NCBI GenBank assembly: GCA_018053665.1 | Contig: JAGPKZ010000003.1 | Coordinates: 24,466 to 79,611, forward strand | Reading direction: 5' to 3' | DNA: 55,146 nt | Source: Prevotella sp. | GTDB taxonomy: Bacteria; Bacteroidota; Bacteroidia; Bacteroidales; Bacteroidaceae | In this document: positions 27,572 to 35,803 of the stretch, in pieces | Numbering within the stretch: the stretch's first letter is position 1 | Layout: each line of letters opens with the position of its first letter | Translations under genes and position numbers: made by a program | Notes under the pieces: generated by a model | Seen by the model: the letters and a program-made list of their open reading frames with translations, nothing else | Told to the model about the DNA's origin: nothing | Database searches by the model: none

Positions 27572-28189
27572 CTATTTTATTCTCTTCAATCCTTCCTTTA
27601 CTACTTCTTCCACAGCCCAATCAGGATGTTCTGTCATGATACCCACAACAACTTTTGCAGAAGGTGCAGGCGAGAACCCAAGCATTGTTAATGCGGCAAC
27701 GGCTTCGTCTTTTACGCCATTGTTCACATTCATTCCTCCAGCATTCCGACTCACGTGCAGTTCGTCAGTAATGCCGCTTGCTACAATCTTATCTCTTAGG
27801 TCAATGATAATACGCTGTGCCGTTTTAAGTCCTATGCCCTTCACAGTCTTTATCGTCTTATCATCGCCGTTGGCAATAGCATTACAAAGTTCAGAAGGGC
27901 TCATAGATGAAAGCATCATTCTCGCAGTATTGGCACCAACTCCCGACACCGTGATAAGAAGTCTGTACAGCCCACGCTCCTGCTTGTTAACAAAGCCGAA
28001 CAGCGTGAAGTTATCATCACGTCCTCCTGTAACAAGAGATTCATGCACATACAACTTTATAGCTTTTTTCCCCTGAATGGCACTATATGTAGTAAGTGAT
28101 ATATTCAGAGCATATCCAACTCCAGCAGCTTCTACGACAGCCAAAGCTGGAGTAAGTTCTGTCAACTCGCCTTTTATATATTCTATCAT
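27572..28189 (-). CDS. ruvA: Holliday junction branch migration protein RuvA
   Basis: A 205-residue subunit of RuvABC. It has the N-terminal OB domain (MIEYIKGELTEL...), two helix-hairpin-helix motifs (SGVGANTARMML and VKGIGLKTAQRIIIDL) and the C-terminal RuvB-contacting domain (EAVAALTMLGFSPAPSAKVV). It is the first gene of the ruvA-sprA pair. RuvB and RuvC are not nearby. Confidence 0.95.
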   Translation of the reverse strand: MIEYIKGELTELTPALAVVEAAGVGYALNISLTTYSAIQGKKAIKLYVHESLVTGGRDDNFTLFGFVNKQERGLYRLLITVSGVGANTARMMLSSMSPSELCNAIANGDDKTIKTVKGIGLKTAQRIIIDLRDKIVASGITDELHVSRNAGGMNVNNGVKDEAVAALTMLGFSPAPSAKVVVGIMTEHPDWAVEEVVKEGLKRIK

Positions 28190-28221
28190 CTTATTTTCTA
28201 TTATATTTTTATATTATTATA

Positions 28222-28316
28222 ACGCACACGCGCACAGTAATATTGTATATTCACCGAATAAGAGTGATGTATGTTAAAATATAAATTATTTACGCATGAA
28301 GAATGAATATCAATAT
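28222..28316. repeat. Relic C: decayed fragment related to element A
   Basis: Within the 273-bp ruvA-ddh gap. An alternating purine-pyrimidine tract (28222-28236) resembles the ends of elements A and B. A 15-bp match AATGAATATCAATAT (28302-28316) also occurs in element A at 1193-1207. No array or inverted repeat remains. Confidence 0.4.
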
Positions 28317-28409
28317 AGAGAAAGATATAAAATTATTACTATTCATAACTTTTTGTAGAATTTAAAATAAAAAATCCACCAAAAGAGGATATTTTTCAGC
28401 AGAATAATG

Positions 28410-28417
28410 TACTTTTG
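28410..28417 (+). promoter_or_regulatory. -7 element of ddh
   Basis: TACTTTTG, 45 nt upstream of the ddh ATG. Confidence 0.5.
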
Positions 28418-28462
28418 TGATTAAGTTATAATTTTAAGTAAGACTTAACAACAAGAAAGAAT

Positions 28463-29362
28463 ATGAAGAAGATTAGAGCAGCCGTAGTTGGTTACGGCAA
28501 CATCGGACACTTCACTGTAGAGGCACTTGAAGCAGCTCCTGATTTTGAAATCGCTGGTATTGTACGTCGTAACGCAAATCAGGCTAAGCCTGTAGAACTT
28601 ACTGATTACGAAGTTGTAGACGACATCACAAAGTTGAAAAACGTTGATGTTGCTATTCTTGCAACTCCTACACGCAGTTGTCCTGAATATGCCGAGAAGA
28701 TAACAGCTCTCGGAATCAACACAGTAGACAGTTTTGATATCCACACAAGCATCCTTGACTATCGCACAAAACAAATGGAGAACAACAAGAAGACTAACAC
28801 TGTGAGTGTTATCTCTGCAGGTTGGGATCCAGGATCTGACTCTATCGTACGTGTACTCATGGAGAGTCTTGCACCAAAGGGACTAAGTTATACTAACTTC
28901 GGTCCAGGTATGTCTATGGGACATTCTGTATGCGTACGCAGCAAAGAAGGCGTAAAGAACGCTCTTTCTGTAACGATTCCTCTTGGTGAGGGTATCCATC
29001 GCCGTATGGTATATGTTGAATTGGAAGACGGAGCTAAGTTGGAAGACGTAACAGCAGCTATAAAGGCTGATCCATATTTCGCACATGACGAAACTCATGT
29101 ATTCGCAGTTGCATCTGTTGATGATGTACGTGATATGGGGCATGGCGTAAACTTGGTACGTAAGGGTGTTTCTGGAAAGACACAAAATCAGCGTCTTGAG
29201 TTCAACATGAGCATCAACAACCCAGCTCTTACAGCACAAGTTCTTGTAAATGTAGCTCGTGCTAGTTTCCGTTTACAACCAGGATGTTATACAATGCCTG
29301 AGATTCCTGTTATTGACATGCTTCCAGGCACTCGCGAGGAAATCGTCGCAACATTAGTATAA
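28463..29362 (+). CDS. ddh: meso-Diaminopimelate dehydrogenase
   Basis: A 299-residue NADPH-dependent enzyme that makes meso-DAP directly from tetrahydrodipicolinate, supplying lysine and peptidoglycan. It has an N-terminal Rossmann motif (VVGYGNIGHFTVEAL) and family-typical SAGWDPGSDSIVRVLME and GPGMSMGHSV. The C-terminal end fits the family (ALTAQVLVNVARASFRLQPGCYTMPEIPVIDMLPG). Single gene with its own promoter and terminator. Confidence 0.95.
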   Translation: MKKIRAAVVGYGNIGHFTVEALEAAPDFEIAGIVRRNANQAKPVELTDYEVVDDITKLKNVDVAILATPTRSCPEYAEKITALGINTVDSFDIHTSILDYRTKQMENNKKTNTVSVISAGWDPGSDSIVRVLMESLAPKGLSYTNFGPGMSMGHSVCVRSKEGVKNALSVTIPLGEGIHRRMVYVELEDGAKLEDVTAAIKADPYFAHDETHVFAVASVDDVRDMGHGVNLVRKGVSGKTQNQRLEFNMSINNPALTAQVLVNVARASFRLQPGCYTMPEIPVIDMLPGTREEIVATLV

Positions 29363-29389
29363 AAACACAACCACACTTTTTATATACAC

Positions 29390-29428
29390 AATGGCGCATG
29401 AATATAATTTTCATGCGCCATTTTCATT
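29390..29428 (+). terminator. Terminator of ddh
   Basis: A perfect 13-bp stem (29390-29402 with 29410-29422, GGCGCATGAA core) followed by a T-rich stretch. Confidence 0.8.
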
Positions 29429-29463
29429 TATGCAAATCAAAAAATAACATAAAAATCGAGTAC

Positions 29464-29475
29464 GTTGATATCAAC
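29464..29475. promoter_or_regulatory. Perfect 12-bp palindrome, candidate operator
   Basis: GTTGATATCAAC lies close to where the -33 box of the promoter of the FMN-binding protein (-7 at 29493-29500) would be. Repressor or activator binding is inferred; no known regulator is assigned. Confidence 0.4.
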
Positions 29476-29492
29476 ATGTCAATTATATTTTT

Positions 29493-29500
29493 TACTTTTG
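29493..29500 (+). promoter_or_regulatory. -7 element of the FMN-binding protein gene
   Basis: TACTTTTG, about 61 nt upstream of the ATG at 29562. Confidence 0.5.
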
Positions 29501-29561
29501 CAAAAGACTCGCATATTAGCGTAAATAAAGGTTTTATCAATTAAAAATAGATTATTACAAT

Positions 29562-29963
29562 ATGAATAAAAGATTCAATGCAATTGTCACAGCTTTGTCT
29601 GCTTCTGCAATGATAGCGGTAATGGTTAGTGCCATGCCTAACGATAACGTAATCTCACGTGAGAAAGATACTGTAATAGTAAACACTCAGGAACTAGGCA
29701 AAAACGTAAAGGGATTCAGAGGTAACACTCCTGTAAAGATTTACATTCACAAGAATAAGATAGTAAAGATTGAGGCTATGCCAAATCGTGAGACTCCGCA
29801 ATTCTTTGGCAAAGCAAAGACTTTGCTAGATCAGTTTAATGGTCAGACTGTTTCAAAGGCTGCCAAAATGGACGTTGACGGAGTTAGCGGTGCTACATAT
29901 TCTTCAGTAGCGCTGAAGAAAAACGTAAAACTAGGCCTTGAGTATTACAAGAAAAATAAATAA
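29562..29963 (+). CDS. Small exported FMN-binding-domain protein
   Basis: A 133-residue protein with a signal peptide (about 1-25) and a single FMN_bind domain like that of RnfG/NqrC. The motif DGVSGATYSS (about 106-115) matches the site where ApbE attaches FMN covalently to a Thr, here Thr112. Such extracytosolic flavoproteins carry electrons outside the membrane. No Rnf/Nqr genes, ApbE or partner reductase lie nearby, so its partner is unknown. It is monocistronic. Confidence 0.85.
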   Translation: MNKRFNAIVTALSASAMIAVMVSAMPNDNVISREKDTVIVNTQELGKNVKGFRGNTPVKIYIHKNKIVKIEAMPNRETPQFFGKAKTLLDQFNGQTVSKAAKMDVDGVSGATYSSVALKKNVKLGLEYYKKNK

Positions 29964-30124
29964 TATATGATTCATCCGACAAATCGGTTAATAGAATCAT
30001 GCATTGATAATATTTTGATATGTAAGTTCAGAGGAAAACAAGTGATGAATTGATAAAATGCAAAAATAGCTGATTGTATTCTTTTCAATCATACTCATGC
30101 TTAAAAATATATCTAAATAAGTAA

Positions 30125-30395
30125 TGTGCGCATGCGCGCACGCATATACTTTTTCGTTTTTTCTAGTGTCTAAGTGTCAACTCACTGATAGACTTACGAT
30201 TAGAAGACATTTTTAGTAATGTGTGGTGACGTTCAAATGTCGTTAAAACTGGTATTACTACGATGAAATGCAAAAACGGCGTTACGGTATAGCTGATTTG
30301 ATTAAAAACGACGTTTCTTCGACACTACGAAAATACTAAAAAGTAAGTTTACTTACTGATATTCAGCTTATTGTCACTTAGACGCTTACTTTTTC
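30125..30395. repeat. Element B: imperfect inverted repeat related to element A
   Basis: The left end is an alternating purine-pyrimidine tract (30125-30149), followed by AGTGTCTAAGTGTC (30165-30178). An inverted imperfect counterpart GTCACTTAGACGCTT lies at 30373-30387 with TTTTTCG on its outer side. This mirrors element A's AAGTGTCGAAGTGTC arms. The right purine-pyrimidine tract is missing. No ORF of note is inside. Confidence 0.55.
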
Positions 30396-30472
30396 GAAAA
30401 CCTTATGTAGAGAATTGTAAATTTGCAAGCATGCAGATTTTAATAATTGCAGAAAAAGTCAATTCTCAATTT

Positions 30473-30562
30473 GCGTTTACGAAGCATTAGGATGCGTTTT
30501 ACGAAGCAATGCATTGCAATATACGATGTATTAGGATGCGTTGTACGATGTTTTGCATTGCG
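30473..30562. repeat. Short repeat array next to element B
   Basis: Two roughly 42-bp units, each made of a TACGA-G-ATTAGGATGCG part and a TACGA-G---TGCATTGC part. Read on the other strand it gives TAATGCTTCGTAAAACGCA and CGCAATGCAAAACATCGTA, nearly the same modules as in the centre of element A (1340-1420). In A the array is inside the arms; here it is outside. The 687-bp gap from 29964 to 30650 holds nothing else but B and a promoter. Confidence 0.6.
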
Positions 30563-30616
30563 TTTTGTCATTAACTAAAAATCATTAATAAATTTGTTTT
30601 TAAATTTTTATATTAC

Positions 30617-30624
30617 TATTTTTG
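30617..30624 (+). promoter_or_regulatory. -7 element of the GNAT gene
   Basis: TATTTTTG, 26 nt upstream of the ATG at 30651. Confidence 0.45.
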
Positions 30625-30650
30625 TAATATAACGTAATATAAGACTTTAA

Positions 30651-31220
30651 ATGATAAAAATAACGAATGCCGCTAAGCAACAAGCTGATGAAATATCTAC
30701 ACTCATCATGCTGGCGATGAACCATGAATGCTGCAAAAACTTTGCAGGTAAAAAACATACACTAGAGGATTTTCATAAGATGATGAAAAGACTTGTAGAA
30801 AGAGAAGACTCACAGTATTCATATAAGAACACATTGGTGGCTTTGGATGAAAATTCAGAAGATGTTATTGGTATATGCGTAAGTTATGATGGAGCTGATC
30901 TGCACAGACTAAGAAAGGCTTTTATTGAAGAAGCTATAAAAGAATTCGGCATTGACTATTCTGGTATTGACGATGAAACAGAAAAAGGCGAACTGTATAT
31001 TGACAGTTTGGCTGTTGATGAAAGATTTCGCAAAATGGGTATTGCCTCTGCCCTATTAAAAGCAACATTAGAAAAGGCAAAAGCACTGAATATACCATTA
31101 ACAGGATTACTCGTTGACTGCGGAAATCCAAAAGCAGAACAGCTGTATACCAGACTTGGCTTCAAATTTGTGAATGACGCAGCATGGGGTGGCCATAAAA
31201 TGAAGCATTTGCAAAGATGA
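30651..31220 (+). CDS. GNAT-family N-acetyltransferase
   Basis: A 189-residue acetyl-CoA-dependent acyltransferase of the GNAT fold. The central strand LYIDSLAVDERFRKMGIASALLKATLEKA (about 117-146) has the acetyl-CoA pyrophosphate loop (R-K-M-G-I-A). NPKAEQLYTRLGFKFV is the usual C-terminal part. The substrate is unknown. It is flanked by element B upstream and a stem-loop downstream, with no operon partner. Confidence 0.88.
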   Translation: MIKITNAAKQQADEISTLIMLAMNHECCKNFAGKKHTLEDFHKMMKRLVEREDSQYSYKNTLVALDENSEDVIGICVSYDGADLHRLRKAFIEEAIKEFGIDYSGIDDETEKGELYIDSLAVDERFRKMGIASALLKATLEKAKALNIPLTGLLVDCGNPKAEQLYTRLGFKFVNDAAWGGHKMKHLQR

Positions 31221-31262
31221 AGTAAAGCCGAATTCAAAACAGATATTTCGAATTGATTTTAA

Positions 31263-31321
31263 GACTGCTATATAAATACGATTTTATGCCTCTCACGCAT
31301 AGTCGTGTTTCTATAGCAGTC
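31263..31321. other. Long two-level stem-loop downstream of the GNAT gene
   Basis: GACTGCTATATAAATACGA (31263-31281) pairs with TCGTGTTTCTATAGCAGTC (31303-31321): 19 positions with one mismatch and one G-U. Inside is a second stem, TATGC with GCATA, around CTCTCAC. No T run follows on either strand, so it is not a standard terminator. The rest of the 252-bp gap holds only the SusC promoter. Confidence 0.5.
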
Positions 31322-31423
31322 TCGTCAAATTTACTACGTAAATAAGCTATGTAATGAAGCACTTTCATCTTATAAAACAGAAAAATAAATAAAGCTTTTA
31401 TTGCTTTAAACATTATTTTTAAC

Positions 31424-31431
31424 TACATTTG
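31424..31431 (+). promoter_or_regulatory. -7 element of the SusC-SusD-ComEC run
   Basis: TACATTTG at 31424-31431. A second -7-like TAATTTTG lies at 31445-31452, nearer the ATG at 31473. Which one is used cannot be decided from sequence. Confidence 0.45.
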
Positions 31432-31472
31432 CAATATCGTTTAATAATTTTGCGCCATTAAAATCACATAAC

Positions 31473-34187
31473 ATGAATAACTGTAAACTCATACTTCCCT
31501 TGTTGATAATGCCGATTTTAAGCATACAGGCTCAAGAAAAACATATCCATTCAGACATGGATTCTTTGGACATAATGCGACTTATTCCTGAACGCAAACA
31601 AGGTTCAGTAGATATAGTGACTGAGGACAGAATGAATAAGGGACTTGTAACAAACGCACTCAACGCACTTAGCGGACAAGCTGCCGGCGTGAACGTGACT
31701 TCTGGAGAAAACAGAATGGCACAGTTGAGCAGTGTTCGAGTGAGAGGTACGACTTCTCTTACAGGTGGCAACGACCCTCTTGTTATTATTGACGGTGTTT
31801 ACAGTGACATTTCTACCCTTTCATCAATATATCCCGCAGATATAGAAAGCTTCTCCATTCTGAAGAATGCTGCTGAAACTGCTAAATACGGTTCCAGAGG
31901 TGCATCAGGTGTTATACAAGTGACGACAAAGAAAGGGCACGGAAATCAATTTCATATCAGTTACGATGGCAACATTGGCTTTGAATCTAAATACAAGGGC
32001 ATAGACATGTTACAACGTGACGGATACATATCAACAGCAAAGACACTTGGACTAGAATACAATGACGGTGGATACAACACGAATTTTCAAGATGCTATAA
32101 CAAGAACAGGATTTGTGCAGAATCATCATATTGCTTTCAGCGGAGGCTCTGAAAGCAGCAACTATCGTGCTTCAATAGGAGTTATGGATCACAAGACGAT
32201 TGTGAAGGTTAACGAATACCAAAACTTCACGGCTAAGTTTGACTTATCTCAGAAGGCATTCGACAATATGCTTTCTATTGACTTTGGTGTATTTGGAGCA
32301 TCACAGAAGAATAACTATATATTTGATGAGCAGAAACTATTTTACAGTGCCGCTACACAAAATCCAACATATCAAGAAGGAATGAACGCATCAGAAGGTT
32401 GGGATAAAAATTCAACGGCCAGTCAAATAAATCCTCCCGGAGCATTACTGAAAGAAAAGAATGACGAGAAGAACATGAACTTCAACACTCACCTAGGACT
32501 GGATTTCACGCTACTACAAGAACTACATCTAAAACTATTCGGTAGCTACAGTTATAACTCTCTTGAAAACGGAGTATTCTGTCCTACATGGGTGTGGGCT
32601 CAAGGACAGGCCTACCGTGGAGAACATAAAACCGAAGACATGTTGGGCAACGCAACTATTGAATGGAAGCACTCATGGGGTATACACGCAATAGTAGCAA
32701 CGGCAATGACAGAATACCAAAAGAGCAAACACAGCGGATTTTGGACTCTTGTAAAAGGATTCACAACAAACGAATTAGGATACGACAATCTTGCAGCCGC
32801 ATCAACAAGGCCATACGGAGGTACGGGGTCTGACTACACGGAGTCATCACTAGCTTCGGCTATGGGTAGCGTATCTTATACGCTTATGAACAGATACACT
32901 GTCGCCGCCAACATGAGAGCTGATGGAAGTAGTATGTTTGGAAACAACCACAAATGGGGCATATTTCCATCTATATCTGGGACATGGGATGTTGCAGCCG
33001 AACCTTTCTTTAAAAGCTTACGCAAACTGATAAACATCTTCAAGATAAGAATGGGATACGGTCTTTCAGGAAACCTCGGAGGTATTGACCCTTACAACTC
33101 CATAAACTTGGTACAACCTACAGGTATAATATCATATAACGGTTCACCGACTGTCACTATGGGACAATTCCGCAACACTAATCCTGATTTAAAATGGGAA
33201 ACACGAAGCACATTCAATATTGGTACGGATATAAGTTTTTGGAAGAACAGAGTGATACTTACAGCAGAATACTATTACAGTAAGACACGAGACATGCTAT
33301 ACCAATATGATGTACCTGTTCCGCCATTCACATACAACAAGCTGCTTGCCAATCTGGGTGAAATGAGCAACAGTGGTTTTGAACTTGGTATTGGTATTAC
33401 TCCTATATCAAAGAAAAATATGGAACTAAACATTAACATGAATGTGGCTTTCCAAAAAAACAAACTACTATCATTGTCAGGCAACTATAACGGTACACAA
33501 CTTTCAGCTTCGCAAATAACAAGTATAGGTTCACTTAACGGTGCCGGATTCCACGGTGGCAACAATAACATCGTATACCAAATAATAGGTCAGCCGCTAG
33601 GAGTTTTCTATCTGCCTCACTGTACTGGGCTTACTAAAAATAGTGACGGAAGTTACAGCTATGCCATTGCAGACCTTGACCATAACGGAAAAGTAAACAT
33701 CGAAGACGGTGGTGACAGATATATTGCTGGACAGGCTACACCAAAATGGATACTTGGCTCAAACATTAGTTTCAGATACAAGGAATTTGATTTCTCACTG
33801 CAGATTAACGGAGCTTTCGGTCACAAGATATACAACGGAACAAGTCTAACATATATGAACATGTCTAGCTTCCCTGACTATAACGTAATGGCAAAAGCAC
33901 CAAAACAAAATATCAAAGACCAGACAGCAACAGACTATTGGCTGGAAAAGGGTGACTACCTGAATTTCGATTATCTCACAATAGGTTGGAACATACCTGT
34001 AAGAAATAAATACATCAGTTCACTGCGCCTTTCATGCTCAGTAAACAATTTAGCCACAATAACAGGATACAGCGGACTAACACCTATGATAAACAGTTAC
34101 GTTGTTGACGGAACACTGGGCATAGACGACAAACGCTCATATCCTGCATACCGTTCATATTCAATAGGAATAAGTATTCAATTCTAG
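31473..34187 (+). CDS. SusC/RagA-family TonB-dependent outer-membrane transporter
   Basis: A 904-residue outer-membrane protein with a signal peptide (about 1-20). The plug domain follows (NALNALSGQAAGVNV, SVRVRGTTSLTGGNDPLVIIDGVYSD, SFSILKNAAETAKYGSRGASGVIQVTTKKG), then a long barrel ending in SYSIGISIQF. The N-terminal carboxypeptidase-D-like extension usual in SusC proteins is absent, since the plug starts almost at once after the signal; this makes it about 100 residues shorter than typical. It pairs with the SusD gene 5 nt downstream. No glycosidase is adjacent, so the substrate is unknown. Confidence 0.92.
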   Translation: MNNCKLILPLLIMPILSIQAQEKHIHSDMDSLDIMRLIPERKQGSVDIVTEDRMNKGLVTNALNALSGQAAGVNVTSGENRMAQLSSVRVRGTTSLTGGNDPLVIIDGVYSDISTLSSIYPADIESFSILKNAAETAKYGSRGASGVIQVTTKKGHGNQFHISYDGNIGFESKYKGIDMLQRDGYISTAKTLGLEYNDGGYNTNFQDAITRTGFVQNHHIAFSGGSESSNYRASIGVMDHKTIVKVNEYQNFTAKFDLSQKAFDNMLSIDFGVFGASQKNNYIFDEQKLFYSAATQNPTYQEGMNASEGWDKNSTASQINPPGALLKEKNDEKNMNFNTHLGLDFTLLQELHLKLFGSYSYNSLENGVFCPTWVWAQGQAYRGEHKTEDMLGNATIEWKHSWGIHAIVATAMTEYQKSKHSGFWTLVKGFTTNELGYDNLAAASTRPYGGTGSDYTESSLASAMGSVSYTLMNRYTVAANMRADGSSMFGNNHKWGIFPSISGTWDVAAEPFFKSLRKLINIFKIRMGYGLSGNLGGIDPYNSINLVQPTGIISYNGSPTVTMGQFRNTNPDLKWETRSTFNIGTDISFWKNRVILTAEYYYSKTRDMLYQYDVPVPPFTYNKLLANLGEMSNSGFELGIGITPISKKNMELNINMNVAFQKNKLLSLSGNYNGTQLSASQITSIGSLNGAGFHGGNNNIVYQIIGQPLGVFYLPHCTGLTKNSDGSYSYAIADLDHNGKVNIEDGGDRYIAGQATPKWILGSNISFRYKEFDFSLQINGAFGHKIYNGTSLTYMNMSSFPDYNVMAKAPKQNIKDQTATDYWLEKGDYLNFDYLTIGWNIPVRNKYISSLRLSCSVNNLATITGYSGLTPMINSYVVDGTLGIDDKRSYPAYRSYSIGISIQF

Positions 34188-34192
34188 ATAAC

Positions 34193-35803
34193 ATGAAAAA
34201 AACGTATCATATCATAATGACGATTATCGGTTTTGTCGGAATTACAATATCGACAACATTACTATCGTCTTGTCTTGATGAGAATTCCAAAGACAAACTG
34301 CTTGAATACAAAGCTTATAACACGGCAACCAATTTATATATAAACTCAGTGGGAAACCTATACAACTATATAGGCGGAAACAGTAACAGTCAAGGTATTC
34401 AAGGCACTTATCGGGGGGTATATGACTACAACACGTTTACCACAGACGAGGCTATTCTGCCGACAAGAGGAGGAGATTGGTATGACGGCGGTTTCTGGCA
34501 AAACCTGTATATGCACAAATGGACATCCACCGACAAGGCACTACTAGACACATGGAATTATCTCTATAAGGTAGTTGGACTATGCAATCATTCTTTAGGA
34601 GAAATTGAATACAACAAGAATCTACTCAACGACTCTGAATATAATGAATACACAGCCGAAGTAAAAGGCATAAGGGCTATGTTCTACTTCTATATCATGG
34701 ATATGTTTGGCAACGTACCTCTGTCAATGAAAGACGGGGCTACACTCGCCGATATGACACAAGCAACACGTCAGGAAGTCGCAAGCACGATAATATCTCA
34801 ACTACAAGAGGCTGCAACATACCTTCCAGATGAACACAGTAACATTCAAGGAAAGTATTACGGAAAATTTACACGCCCTGTAGCATACTTCATACTTGCC
34901 AAAATGATGCTCAACAACGAGATTTATCTAGGCACAGGAGAACACATATTCAGCATTGACGGGAAGCAACTTAACGCATGGGAAGCATGCATATATTATT
35001 GCAACATGATTACTAAAGAGGGATATTCTCTTGAAAAGAACTATGCCGACAATTTCGCTGTACACAATGAGACTTCAAGTGAAAATATATTCACCATACC
35101 TATGGACAAGACATTATACAGCAATCAATTCTGGTATCTTTTCCGTAGCAGACATTATAACCACGGAAGCGCAATAGGTATGGATGCGGAAAACGGAAGC
35201 TGTGCTACCCTATCGACTGTTAAGACATACGGATATGGTACGGATTCTATTGACAGCAGATATAGTATAAACTTCTACAGTGATACACTGAGAGTTGACG
35301 GAAAGATTGTTTATCTTAACAATGGTGATCCTTTGATTTACAGACCACTTGAAGTTGCACCAGATCTTACTGGAAGTAAATATGAAAAGACAGGAGGAGC
35401 CAGAATGTCTAAGTACGAGATAGACCGTACTGCACATGCTGACGGAAAGCTACAAGACAATGACATTGTTCTATTCAGATATTCAGATGTATTGCTTATG
35501 ATAGCGGAAGCAAAAGTGCGCAACGGTGTAGACGGCACACAAGAACTCAATATGATACGCAATCGTGTTGGGATGAACAATAGAAAGGCTACATTGCAGA
35601 ATATACTTGACGAACGACTGCTTGAACTTATGTGGGAAGGCTGGCGACGCAACGATATGATTAGATTTGGAGTTTTTCAAAATGCATACGACCAGCGTCA
35701 ACAAGTGGATAATGAAGACAGTAAATTCACATATCTGTTCCCTATTCCACAAGCCGTGTTAGATATGAATAACAAACTAAAACAGAACATAGGATACAAA
35801 TAA
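34193..35803 (+). CDS. SusD/RagB-family surface lipoprotein
   Basis: A 536-residue substrate-binding lipoprotein that lids the SusC barrel. Lipobox Cys is in LLSSCLDEN (about residue 27). Family features include the TPR-like helical core (EVKGIRAMFYFYIMDMFGNVPL) and the C-terminal LMIAEAKVRNG...LNMIRNRVG...ILDERLLELMWEGWRRNDMIRFG with YLFPIPQAVLDMN. Its stop codon is immediately followed by the ComEC ATG. Confidence 0.93.
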   Translation: MKKTYHIIMTIIGFVGITISTTLLSSCLDENSKDKLLEYKAYNTATNLYINSVGNLYNYIGGNSNSQGIQGTYRGVYDYNTFTTDEAILPTRGGDWYDGGFWQNLYMHKWTSTDKALLDTWNYLYKVVGLCNHSLGEIEYNKNLLNDSEYNEYTAEVKGIRAMFYFYIMDMFGNVPLSMKDGATLADMTQATRQEVASTIISQLQEAATYLPDEHSNIQGKYYGKFTRPVAYFILAKMMLNNEIYLGTGEHIFSIDGKQLNAWEACIYYCNMITKEGYSLEKNYADNFAVHNETSSENIFTIPMDKTLYSNQFWYLFRSRHYNHGSAIGMDAENGSCATLSTVKTYGYGTDSIDSRYSINFYSDTLRVDGKIVYLNNGDPLIYRPLEVAPDLTGSKYEKTGGARMSKYEIDRTAHADGKLQDNDIVLFRYSDVLLMIAEAKVRNGVDGTQELNMIRNRVGMNNRKATLQNILDERLLELMWEGWRRNDMIRFGVFQNAYDQRQQVDNEDSKFTYLFPIPQAVLDMNNKLKQNIGYK

